Positions 9,885-17,619 of a stretch of 64,000 nucleotides of DNA are shown in pieces; position 1 is the stretch's first letter; every line of letters begins with the position of its first letter. The stretch is from assembly GCA_035295225.1 (NCBI GenBank), contig DATGJI010000031.1:19017-83016 (forward strand), read 5' to 3'. The notes beneath the pieces are model-generated. The model worked only from the letters and a program-made list of their open reading frames with translations. It searched no databases and was not told where the DNA came from. The translations under genes were made by a program, and so were the position numbers. The DNA is from Candidatus Eremiobacteraceae bacterium. Its GTDB lineage: Bacteria; Vulcanimicrobiota; Vulcanimicrobiia; Eremiobacterales; Eremiobacteraceae.

Positions 9885-12005
9885 TCAGGTGCCTTTTTCG
9901 GCGCCGACGTAGCGTATGAACTTGAGGATGAACTGGGGCGCTGTGGAGAGCAAAGACGCGTCGCCGTACGCGAGAAAAATCTCGCCGCCCACAACTTTTT
10001 GGTGAAACGCCGCCGAGATGTTCCATGCGCTTTGCGCCGTTGGAGCGGTGGTGAATTCGGGCGGCGTGCCGATGATGCGTCGAACGCCGAGCGCAAGAGA
10101 TTGATTCGGTCCCGACTGGTACGAAAAGCTCGCGCGCTCCAGCCACTGGGTCAAATGCTCGCCGGCATCCGCGAACTGGCTCTTGTCGTCCACTGCCTGA
10201 TCGGTGTCGTCGGCCTCCAGCGAAAGAGCACCGCGCGTTCCTAAGCGAACCGTGGCGCTGCGCGTCCATGTGTCGAGGCGGCCCGGACCAAATCGACCCG
10301 AATTGAAGGCGACGAAACTAGGCATTGCGCTGTTCAAATTGTATCCAAGTTGGCCGCCTTGCTGGGTGACCGGCATGAACTCACCTTCTCCATGCGGCAT
10401 CTGCAAGCGCACGTACGACGAACCCGTTGAGACCTGCACGTTGAAGAGCGTGCGCGTGGTGAGGGACCCCGACACGTTGGTCACGGATTGATCCATCGCG
10501 CCCGTGTGATCGTGATACCGGTCGAGGTCCCCGTTCACATCGAACTCAATAAAGCGCGCCGTCGGCGCGAATTTGAACGGCTTAGAGAAATTGACGTCAT
10601 AACCCGCGATATCCGGATGCTGCACGAGACCGTCGGTGGGATCGAAATACAGTCCGACTTTGCGCAACACGGCGAAGAGGCTTGAGCCGTTCGGGCTGAA
10701 GACACCCGCGCCGGCTTCGTAGCGCTGCGCTTGCGATCCGTCGAGCACTTGGGAGCCCGAATTGTTCCCGAAGCGCGCGAATTCTTCGAGATCCGTAAGA
10801 TTGCTATGCGTGAACGTCATCCCGTCGGCGACGTCGTGCAGATCGGGCGTATCGACCATGCTTCCTTGAAAATTGAGCGCGGTCTTTTGATTTGGCGTGA
10901 CGTAGTTCACCGCTTCAGCCGTATCATCGCGCTGGATGCCCGTCGTGTGCAGCATGCCATAACTGAAAAGACCTCGCTGCCCTTCGACAGCATACCCCTC
11001 GCGCGGCGTGGGAATGATCGGCGTGTAGAATTCGATGATGCCCGGGCATGCCGAACAGATTCCGTTTGGATAGCTGTAGAAATTCGCGCCCTGCGTGAAG
11101 AACGGCCGCACTTCTTGGTAGATGCGCGGAAAGACGGTGGGCGCGATCGTCTGCTGGTCGGTTTCGACGTTTGAATAGTCTGGATACAGAGTGCCCACAA
11201 ACGATGTTCCTGAGATCAGCGGAATCGAAATATCGGCGCCTTCACGAATCGCAGAGCCGCCGGCGGCTGCGGACGCTGCCTTTCCCAGGGCGTAAATTCC
11301 GAAGCGCGGCTTTTCACGCAGCGCCGCGAGACGGGGCAGGCCGGAGAGCGAACCGGAATAGTTGACGTCGTTGAAATCGGTCTGGGCAGGACCGAAACTC
11401 CAGACAAACGGGTGGTTCGTCACCGGCATATAGCGGATGAACTGGATGCGCCAATCGCCCGAGCCCGTTCCGTGCATTACCGCCAATGGGATCTTCATCG
11501 TGATCGTGTAGCCGCCCGGTACGACTTTACCAGCGCTCCACCATTCCGGTTCGAACGAGTTGTTCTCCGTGGAGTATTGATAGTGCGTGCCGATGGCAGT
11601 GGACGTGAACTTGTAGCGAAAGCCGCGGGTGCCGTTCGGCCAGAGGTCCACTTGCACTTCGTCGTCGGTATCCAGACCGACGCCGTTCGTATGCTCCGTC
11701 GTGCGCACGGGGATGCTCTGTCTGGCCTCGATCCCCACGTACAAAAAGACTCCGTCCGTCAAGGTGTACGCGGCGGTGTCTTCTTTGGCCGCCGCGTGAT
11801 CGCGCAAGTCGTACGAGAGATGCGCGACGGCGGCCGCTTTCCACGCCGGGTTGTCGAGCGTGCCGTCGATCGGCGGAACGGCCGCCGCATGCGGAACGAC
11901 GAGCGACCCGAGGTGGACCGTTTCGCCGCGTACCCCGGCTGCCGACGAAGAGATGACGGACGCGATCAGCAGACATCGCAGTAGCAAGCGATGCGTCGTG
12001 AGCAA
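9885..12005 (-). CDS. DUF5916 / carbohydrate-binding-9-like outer-membrane protein
   Basis: 706 aa with a signal peptide, an N-terminal CBM9-like beta-sandwich (residues about 40-210, starting at PPIDGTLDNPAWKAA) and a long beta-rich C-terminal region expected to form an outer-membrane barrel, as in DUF5916 proteins. It ends in an amphipathic strand (QFILKFIRYVG) typical of barrel closure, supporting a diderm envelope. The start is TTG 12005: GGAGG at 12011-12015 is 7 nt upstream, whereas the out-of-frame ATG at 12009 is too close. A strong promoter lies at 12036-12064. The substrate is unknown. Confidence 0.85.
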   Translation of the reverse strand: MLTTHRLLLRCLLIASVISSSAAGVRGETVHLGSLVVPHAAAVPPIDGTLDNPAWKAAAVAHLSYDLRDHAAAKEDTAAYTLTDGVFLYVGIEARQSIPVRTTEHTNGVGLDTDDEVQVDLWPNGTRGFRYKFTSTAIGTHYQYSTENNSFEPEWWSAGKVVPGGYTITMKIPLAVMHGTGSGDWRIQFIRYMPVTNHPFVWSFGPAQTDFNDVNYSGSLSGLPRLAALREKPRFGIYALGKAASAAAGGSAIREGADISIPLISGTSFVGTLYPDYSNVETDQQTIAPTVFPRIYQEVRPFFTQGANFYSYPNGICSACPGIIEFYTPIIPTPREGYAVEGQRGLFSYGMLHTTGIQRDDTAEAVNYVTPNQKTALNFQGSMVDTPDLHDVADGMTFTHSNLTDLEEFARFGNNSGSQVLDGSQAQRYEAGAGVFSPNGSSLFAVLRKVGLYFDPTDGLVQHPDIAGYDVNFSKPFKFAPTARFIEFDVNGDLDRYHDHTGAMDQSVTNVSGSLTTRTLFNVQVSTGSSYVRLQMPHGEGEFMPVTQQGGQLGYNLNSAMPSFVAFNSGRFGPGRLDTWTRSATVRLGTRGALSLEADDTDQAVDDKSQFADAGEHLTQWLERASFSYQSGPNQSLALGVRRIIGTPPEFTTAPTAQSAWNISAAFHQKVVGGEIFLAYGDASLLSTAPQFILKFIRYVGAEKGT

Positions 12006-12035
12006 ACATGCACCTCCACTACTAATTTCATAGTT

Positions 12036-12064
12036 ATTCTAGCGGGTACGCGAGACTGTGTCAA
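12036..12064 (-). promoter_or_regulatory. Strong sigma-70-type promoter for the DUF5916 gene
   Basis: On the minus strand: TTGACA (12064-12059), 17-bp spacer, TAGAAT (12041-12036). Both boxes are near consensus. The start point near 12029 gives a short leader containing the GGAGG that supports the TTG start. Confidence 0.75.
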
Positions 12065-12112
12065 TCGTTTGATACGAAGGTCGCCGTACGCCGACCGCGG
12101 TATTCGAGGAAG

Positions 12113-12856
12113 ATGTTCACGCCCGCGGAGCGCGCTGACCTGCGCGACGACCTCATCGCATCGGCGCGCGCGGACGCTCGGATCATCGGCGCCGCGCTCA
12201 CCGGCTCGGCGGCCGCCGACCGAGAAGACCGCTGGTCCGACATCGATCTCGCTTTCGGCGTGGCCGCGGATGCGGATCTGGACGCCACGATCGCGGACTG
12301 GACCGGCCGGATGTATGCCGCGCACGACGCCGTCCATCATCTCGATGTCTTTCGCGGCGCTACGGTATACCGTGTTTTCTTACTCGCCAACACGCTTCAG
12401 GTCGACCTCGCCTTCTCCCCCGCCCCAGAGTTCGGCGCTATCGCTCCCAGTTTTCGATTGATATTCGGCACAGCTGGCGACCCGCCGGCAGCGAAACCTC
12501 CCGACGCGGCTAGACTCATCGGTATGGGCTGGCTGTATGCGCTTCACGCTCGCTCGAGCATAAAGCGCGATCGAGTCTGGCAAGCGGAATATATGGTCAG
12601 CGGACTCCGCGACCACGTCTTCGCGTTGGCGTGCTTGCGCAGCGGAGTTCCCGCGACCGAGGCCCGCGGCATCGATAGTCTTCCGGCCGAGGTGACGACC
12701 GCGCTGTCGGGCGCGCTCGTCCGCTCCCTCGACATCGCCGAACTTTCGCGCGCGTTCCGCGTCGGGTGCGACGCCTTGCTGAACGAGATCCGGTGCGTCG
12801 ACGCGAAGCTGGCCGACCGCGTGACTGGCGCAATCCGCGAGATGGCCAATTCCTGA
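12113..12856 (+). CDS. Nucleotidyltransferase-domain protein
   Basis: 247 aa. The N terminus is a polymerase-beta-type nucleotidyltransferase: GS at 31-32, SDIDL at 42-46 (two catalytic carboxylates) and QVDLAF with D98 as the third. All three acidic residues are present, so NMP-transfer activity is plausible. The C-terminal half is helical, as in aminoglycoside/lincosamide nucleotidyltransferase-like proteins. The substrate cannot be inferred. It is a single gene with a purine-rich GAGGAAG just before the ATG. Confidence 0.8.
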   Translation: MFTPAERADLRDDLIASARADARIIGAALTGSAAADREDRWSDIDLAFGVAADADLDATIADWTGRMYAAHDAVHHLDVFRGATVYRVFLLANTLQVDLAFSPAPEFGAIAPSFRLIFGTAGDPPAAKPPDAARLIGMGWLYALHARSSIKRDRVWQAEYMVSGLRDHVFALACLRSGVPATEARGIDSLPAEVTTALSGALVRSLDIAELSRAFRVGCDALLNEIRCVDAKLADRVTGAIREMANS

Positions 12857-12992
12857 CTAGCCAATGTTACCAGACGACCGTTCGTCCAGCGTCTCGGCTG
12901 CCCATTAAGGCAAGGTGGATTGATAGATGCGAGGAGCGGGTACACGCGTCATGCCGGCGTCTCACCTAAGAAGCCAACAAGGAGAGAACCTC

Positions 12993-13604
12993 ATGGACGA
13001 ATGGGTAACCGGGATTTTTCGAGATAAGGGAGCCGCCGATGACGCAGTCGACGACCTGCAAAAAGCAGGCTACGGGATGAACGACATCAGCGTCATGATG
13101 ACGGACGACACGCGCACGAAAAAGTTCGCCGCTGAAAAAGGCACGAAAGCTCCTGAAGGCGCCGCGGCCGGCGGCGTCGTGGGCGGAGCCATAGGCGCGA
13201 TATTGGCCGGGGTCACGGCCACGGGCAGTATCGCCGCGATCGCGGCGACAGGCGGTGCGGCGGCGCCTCTTGTGGTCGGTCCGCTGGCAGCCGCCTTAGC
13301 AGGCCTTGGAGCTGGAGCGGTAGGCGGCGGAATCGTGGGCGGCCTCATCGGTCTGGGCATTCCCGAGGTGCGCGCCAAGGAATACGAGCAAAAGCTTCGC
13401 GACGGCGGGATTTTGGTCGGAGTGCGCGCATCGACTCCCGTCGATGCGGCGAACGCGCGGACGATTCTCGCTACCGCTCAGGCGAGCGACGATGAGACAA
13501 AAGCGCGGCAGAAAGTCGCGGCTGCAAACGGCAACGACATGAATGCGCGCGTCGGCGCCTCGGTTGGAAGTTCGTCAAACGTGGGGCCCGACACGACTCC
13601 CTGA
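12993..13604 (+). CDS. General-stress-type protein with glycine-zipper core (YflT/17M-like)
   Basis: 203 aa. ATG 12993 has an excellent AAGGAGAG Shine-Dalgarno. The N-terminal 45 residues (VTGIFRDKGAADDAVDDLQKAG and ISVM) match the general stress protein 17M-like domain; residues about 55-125 are an Ala/Gly-rich zipper with probable membrane hairpins (GGVVGGAIGAILAG), and EVRAKEYEQKLRDGGILVGV completes the domain. Such proteins are stress-induced in bacilli and many soil bacteria. An in-frame ATG at 12927 lacks a ribosome site. Confidence 0.85.
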   Translation: MDEWVTGIFRDKGAADDAVDDLQKAGYGMNDISVMMTDDTRTKKFAAEKGTKAPEGAAAGGVVGGAIGAILAGVTATGSIAAIAATGGAAAPLVVGPLAAALAGLGAGAVGGGIVGGLIGLGIPEVRAKEYEQKLRDGGILVGVRASTPVDAANARTILATAQASDDETKARQKVAAANGNDMNARVGASVGSSSNVGPDTTP

Positions 13605-13628
13605 CCTCACGGCGCACAGTACCAGGAC

Positions 13629-13663
13629 GTAAGGCGGCCGATCCCTCGGATCGGCCGCCTTAC
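13629..13663. terminator. Bidirectional terminator-like hairpin between convergent genes
   Basis: A 16-bp perfect stem (13629-13644 with 13648-13663) and a 3-nt loop lie between the stress protein gene and the convergent monooxygenase gene, overlapping the latter's stop codon. There is no U-tract on either side, so termination may be Rho-assisted or the stem may only protect 3' ends. Confidence 0.65.
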
Positions 13664-14742
13664 ATCCCAGTGAACGACCCCGGCGATTCGAATCTGGCTG
13701 CGCGAAGCGAGCGCTCGAATGAGCCGGCCGTGCGATCGTCTCTTCTTGCCTGATGCGCGCGCAACTCCGCCTGAAGCGAGCTTGTTCGAAGGCCCCGCTC
13801 TATTGCGGCGGCCATATCTTCCGCATCAAGAAAGGCGTCGTGGATGCCCTGCGCCCGGACTGGGTCGCGGTGATAGCCGGCATCGCCGACCAGCGCCCAA
13901 CCAGGTCCGTGAGACTGCCGGTAGAAATTCGGCAAGTTCACGGTACCCTTTATGCACCCGACGTGCCGCGATGTTCGGACTCGGCCGGCAAGCTGAGAGC
14001 AGTGATCGAAAGCCGCAAAGAAATTGCTCTTCACGGACTTACGAAATTCGGGGATCAGTGCGCTGCCTATCACAAGATTGACCATCGTCAACCCGTCATC
14101 CGTCGGCGTGACGAGGAACTCGCGCGGCGGCCTCGTGTACAGCTCGAGGGTTTCGCGGTCCGTCTCACCGTCGATCGTATAGGTGTAGTAGCTTGCGGTC
14201 ATGGATGGAGCCGAATTGTACTCGGCGGCACCTGCGGCGCGCGCAAGCGGCGAATCTCTTCCGTCAGCGCCGACGACGATCGAACCCCGCGCTTCAAATC
14301 GCTTTCCTGATATCGCGTCGTGAGCTCGAATCCCGATCACGCGATCGTCGTCGAAAATCAATTGGTCGAAAACGGCGTGCTCGCGGACGTCCGCCCCAGC
14401 CTCCCGAGCCGCGCGCACGAGCAGCGCATCGAGCTTGAACCGGCGGAGGCTGATGGCATATGCGATCCCGTCCACGGCTTGGAGAGCTTCGCGCCGATCG
14501 CCGTCCGGGGTGCTCGCGAACCACTGCGTGCATTTCGCTGGACCTGCCGCCAAGATCATATCGAGAACGGACCAGCGGTGAAGAGCCGCGACGCCTTCGG
14601 GCCAGATGAAGTGGGTGGAGATCGTGTCGCTGGGAAATGTGCTTCGATCGAACGCGGCGACCGAGAAGCCCTTGCGTGCCAGCAGCATCGCGAGCGGCGC
14701 TCCCGCGCAGCGAGCGCCGACGATCAGAACATCGGATGTCAC
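13660..14742 (-). CDS. FAD-dependent monooxygenase / geranylgeranyl-reductase-like oxidoreductase
   Basis: 360 aa. The Rossmann FAD motif is VLIVGARCAGAPLAMLLAR at the N terminus, with a GADG motif (VVGADGRDSPLAR) and the second FAD motif ALVGDAGYHRDPVRAQGIHDAF. This is a group A flavoprotein hydroxylase or reductase fold; the substrate is unknown. The GTG start at 14742 shares GTGA with the stop of the upstream methyltransferase, so the pair is translationally coupled and probably acts on one small molecule. A longer ATG-type start at 14778 would overlap the methyltransferase more deeply. Confidence 0.9.
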   Translation of the reverse strand: MTSDVLIVGARCAGAPLAMLLARKGFSVAAFDRSTFPSDTISTHFIWPEGVAALHRWSVLDMILAAGPAKCTQWFASTPDGDRREALQAVDGIAYAISLRRFKLDALLVRAAREAGADVREHAVFDQLIFDDDRVIGIRAHDAISGKRFEARGSIVVGADGRDSPLARAAGAAEYNSAPSMTASYYTYTIDGETDRETLELYTRPPREFLVTPTDDGLTMVNLVIGSALIPEFRKSVKSNFFAAFDHCSQLAGRVRTSRHVGCIKGTVNLPNFYRQSHGPGWALVGDAGYHRDPVRAQGIHDAFLDAEDMAAAIERGLRTSSLQAELRAHQARRDDRTAGSFERSLRAARFESPGSFTGM

Positions 14743-15554
14743 GCGGCGATTCGCGCGCTGACCACCGGTACCATCCACACTGCGTATCCGTCGGGGTCGC
14801 GAACGTTCGCGATCATCTGATTGAAATAGTCGATCGCTGTTTGCCGCGAAAATCGCGTGAGCTCGCCGATCGAGTCCGCATAGCCGTCGCGCCAGGCGCC
14901 GAGGATGGCCGCGAAAAGCTCGCGCGAACGCAGCGTGTCGACCACGACGTATTCGATGGCGATTTCCGTCAGGTCTAGCGCTTTGAGGATGCTATATGTG
15001 TTGCGGCCTATGAACAGATCGGTATTGGTCGCGGCTTCGAAGCTCCTCGGCGCGTCGTGCCAGAAATCTCCCGGGTCGAGCGCCGCGCGCTGAAAGTGCA
15101 GCATGCCGTAGTCCTCGGGAATGAGATGAAGATAACCGCCCGGCCGGGTCACGCGCGCGAGCTCCGCGACGGCTTTGCCGGGATCCGGAATCGAGTGGAG
15201 GACGTGGCGGCATACCGTAAGATCGAAACTCGCATCCCGTGCGTCGAGCGCGTAAATGCTCTGATGCGCGAACGATACCCGCGGTGCTAGCGCCGCGAAT
15301 CGCGATCGCGCCAGATCGAGATGAGAGTCGATGATGTCCACACCAAGCACGTTCGCGCGCGGATAGCGCTCAGCAAGTCGAGATGTTATCTCGCCGGTGC
15401 CGCAGCCTGCATCTAAGATCCGGGGATCGGGGGGCAATGCGTACCGCCCGAAAAGCAGCGCCTCTTGGGGCCATATGGCCTCCGCCTGCGCGCGAAGGTT
15501 GCGCACCATGGACTCGTCGGCCATCTGCTGTGCGTGTGGATTCGTCTCATCCAT
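14739..15554 (-). CDS. Class I SAM-dependent methyltransferase
   Basis: 271 aa. Motif I is LDAGCGTGEITSRLAER, followed by the acidic GVDI end of strand beta2 and LTVCRHVLHSIPDP as motif post-I. It is a small-molecule methyltransferase fold with unassigned substrate. Coupled by a 4-nt overlap to the downstream FAD monooxygenase, a pairing common in tailoring of quinones or secondary metabolites. Confidence 0.88.
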   Translation of the reverse strand: MDETNPHAQQMADESMVRNLRAQAEAIWPQEALLFGRYALPPDPRILDAGCGTGEITSRLAERYPRANVLGVDIIDSHLDLARSRFAALAPRVSFAHQSIYALDARDASFDLTVCRHVLHSIPDPGKAVAELARVTRPGGYLHLIPEDYGMLHFQRAALDPGDFWHDAPRSFEAATNTDLFIGRNTYSILKALDLTEIAIEYVVVDTLRSRELFAAILGAWRDGYADSIGELTRFSRQTAIDYFNQMIANVRDPDGYAVWMVPVVSARIAA

Positions 15555-15600
15555 ACCGCATTTTGATTCTTCGAGACCGGGTTTGGTCCCGTTTCTGAAA

Positions 15601-15631
15601 AGAGACCGCGCCGAACGGCGCGGTCTCTTTG
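15601..15631 (-). terminator. Intrinsic terminator of the 15728-16282 gene
   Basis: A perfect 12-bp stem (AGAGACCGCGCC with GGCGCGGTCTCT) and a GAAC loop at 15601-15628. Reading on the minus strand the stem is followed by TTTTCAG, so it terminates the exported-protein gene about 100 bp upstream. Confidence 0.8.
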
Positions 15632-15727
15632 TGGCGGGCTGTCGTCGTGTTGCCCTGTTCTCTGTTCGTCGTCAGAGCTTAAGATGTCCGTGGACTATCA
15701 GGAAGATCACAGCGACGAAACGCCGTT

Positions 15728-16282
15728 TTAATGTTCGTAATCGTTGGTGGGATGCGCCGTGGCTTTGATGTGCACCGTGTAATCGACAAAGACCAATATC
15801 GTTTTCGATGAATCGATCGTGAGATCTTTACCTTTCACAAAGTTGTGCGCGAACAGTCCAAGCGGGCCGAGCACGACGTAGCTCGCGATCGTGGCGGTGC
15901 TGGCGGCGCCTGAATTGCCTTCAGCTTGATTCGCGTGGCTGATGTTCGACAACTTGACTTTGCCGCCGTCGGCGCTATAGACGTAGTCGACTTGCAGACC
16001 CAAGCTGCCCGGGTGGCCGTGGCTGCCCGCTCGATCGACCGAGATGACTTCGCCCTGTCCGGGGGAACCCTTGGGTATCACGATCCAGTTGTTGACGACG
16101 ATATCCTTCGCGGTGGTGATCTGAAAGACATCACCCACGTTTGCATTGCTGGACGATATAGGCTCGACGACCTGCACCGGAACCTGCGTTCCGCCCGGAA
16201 CCGTGACAACCGTAGCGGCGGTCGCGATCGACGGCGCGAACAACGCAAAAACCAGCATGAGACCGCACATCTTACTCGTCAT
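15728..16282 (-). CDS. Exported protein with TrbI/SLBB-like beta-barrel look; function unknown
   Basis: 184 aa. ATG 16282 follows AAGGGAGA at good spacing and opens a signal peptide (SKMCGLMLVFALFAPSIATAA). The mature part (GGTQVPVQVVEPISSSNANVGD, then IVIPKGSPGQGEVISVDRAG) resembles the small beta-domain found in exported proteins that carry the pattern of a settable pore or cap, but the family is not firmly recognised. Divergent from the 16462 gene across a hairpin-rich spacer. The in-frame start at 16321 lacks a ribosome site. Confidence 0.72.
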   Translation of the reverse strand: MTSKMCGLMLVFALFAPSIATAATVVTVPGGTQVPVQVVEPISSSNANVGDVFQITTAKDIVVNNWIVIPKGSPGQGEVISVDRAGSHGHPGSLGLQVDYVYSADGGKVKLSNISHANQAEGNSGAASTATIASYVVLGPLGLFAHNFVKGKDLTIDSSKTILVFVDYTVHIKATAHPTNDYEH

Positions 16283-16330
16283 GATCTTCTCCCTTAGAAT
16301 GATCGCGCGAACAATGAACACACGAAATGC

Positions 16331-16379
16331 GACCGTCTTTCAGACGGTCAAGTGCAATAGGCTCCATAGATCCTATTGC
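16331..16379. promoter_or_regulatory. Two adjacent inverted repeats in a divergent intergenic region
   Basis: GACCGTCT/AGACGGTC (16331-16349, 3-nt loop) and GCAATAGG/CCTATTGC (16354-16379, 10-nt spacer), both perfect 8-bp arms. They sit between divergently transcribed exported-protein genes and may be an operator plus a leader stem. Confidence 0.45.
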
Positions 16380-16461
16380 CGACGGCGACGCGTTTTTGCC
16401 CGATTTCACGAGGATTTCCTCTACAGGTCGAAGCGTCGCCCCGCGCGGAACTCAAGTACGG

Positions 16462-17151
16462 ATGAATCGGCTTACCGCAATCGCCGCCTGTTCGCTTGTA
16501 ATGCTCGCTTGCTGCGCGGCGTCTGGCCAAGGACCTTTGGTAAGGGACGAACAGGTCGTCCTTGCGAAGGGTTTCGTGGCTGCGCTTCATTCAAAGGACT
16601 ACGCCCGGGTGATGAGCTTTTTCCATCCCTCGGTGCGCGCGTGCATCGATGCGAAGACTCGAGGTTTCTACAACTCCATCGTCGCCCAGCAACTTCAAGG
16701 CATGCCAAGCAGCGACTACACGAAGATCACGATCACGAAACTCGGGCCGAAGTACCAGCCGATCATCTGGGCTTTCATCCCAGCCAAAGGATTTCCGTTT
16801 CCCGTGATGCCGACCTACACCATCCAACTCGACTTCCAGTCGCCGGTGGACGGCTTGCTCACCGACGTTCTCGAGGTCGCGCCGAGCGGATCATCGTGGT
16901 ACTTGGTCATGCCGTGTCCGAATGCGTTTGGACTCGCCTTTATGCATGAGCTGCAGGCTCGCGACGATCGTCAGCAAGCGAGGTTGAAGCAGCTCGCTTC
17001 TGCAGTGCACGGCACGCTGCTCGCGCAGATCGACAAGCTGCTCTTGCGGGGCGACACGTTCGGTGCGGCCAAGGCATATCAGAAAGCGAGCGGCTGCGAT
17101 TTCGCGACGGCGGCCGAGGTCATAGACATTCTCGACCATCAAAAGCCATGA
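16462..17151 (+). CDS. Probable exported or lipoprotein of unknown function
   Basis: 229 aa. ATG 16462 opens a signal sequence (NRLTAIAACSLVMLACCAASG) with a possible lipobox at LAC. The mature part starts with a helical region (VLAKGFVAALHSKDYARVMSFFHP), reminiscent of DUF3887 or NTF2-like domains that hold a small hydrophobic cavity, and ends in a helical tail. Not assigned further. An upstream in-frame ATG at 16327 lies in the hairpin region. Confidence 0.68.
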   Translation: MNRLTAIAACSLVMLACCAASGQGPLVRDEQVVLAKGFVAALHSKDYARVMSFFHPSVRACIDAKTRGFYNSIVAQQLQGMPSSDYTKITITKLGPKYQPIIWAFIPAKGFPFPVMPTYTIQLDFQSPVDGLLTDVLEVAPSGSSWYLVMPCPNAFGLAFMHELQARDDRQQARLKQLASAVHGTLLAQIDKLLLRGDTFGAAKAYQKASGCDFATAAEVIDILDHQKP

Positions 17152-17169
17152 TTTTTTGAGGAGTGTGAC

Positions 17170-17619
17170 ATGAGACCGGCTGCGACAGCCTGCATGGCCA
17201 GCGCCCTTTCGGGCCTTGCCATTCTTATTTCTGCAAATGCCGCAGCAGCGGCCAACTTCGCCGGCACGTGGGCTGTGAGCGGCACGATTGGAAATCCGGT
17301 GATCGCCCTCGCTACGCCGAATTGCACATTCAAGCAGGACGGCGACACGATTTCGGGCGCCTGCGAAGGCCCAGGCTCAAAAGGAACGGCGGACGGCGTG
17401 GTGGATGGCACGACGATCGTCTGGCATTGGCACGCGGTCGCGAAGACCAAGACCGGTCTCTCCGGCGAAGCTGTATTCACCGGCGTCATGGGCACCGATG
17501 GAAGTATCAGCGGAACGTGGACGCATTCCGCCGTCACCGGTATGTCCGGGAAATTCACGGCGCAGAGGCAGGTGCAGAGCTCGCCGTCGCCCGCTACGAG
17601 CTCGGCGCCGGGAGCGTGA
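17170..17619 (+). CDS. Small exported beta-rich protein
   Basis: 149 aa. GAGGAG precedes ATG 17170; signal peptide through AAAA near residue 27. The mature protein is one compact beta domain of alternating hydrophobic strands with two cysteines (PNCTFKQDGD and GACEG) likely in a disulfide, then a Ser/Pro-rich tail. The pattern NFAGTWAVSG resembles lipocalin-like exported domains. Its end overlaps the convergent RHS gene by 26 bp. Confidence 0.7.
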   Translation: MRPAATACMASALSGLAILISANAAAAANFAGTWAVSGTIGNPVIALATPNCTFKQDGDTISGACEGPGSKGTADGVVDGTTIVWHWHAVAKTKTGLSGEAVFTGVMGTDGSISGTWTHSAVTGMSGKFTAQRQVQSSPSPATSSAPGA

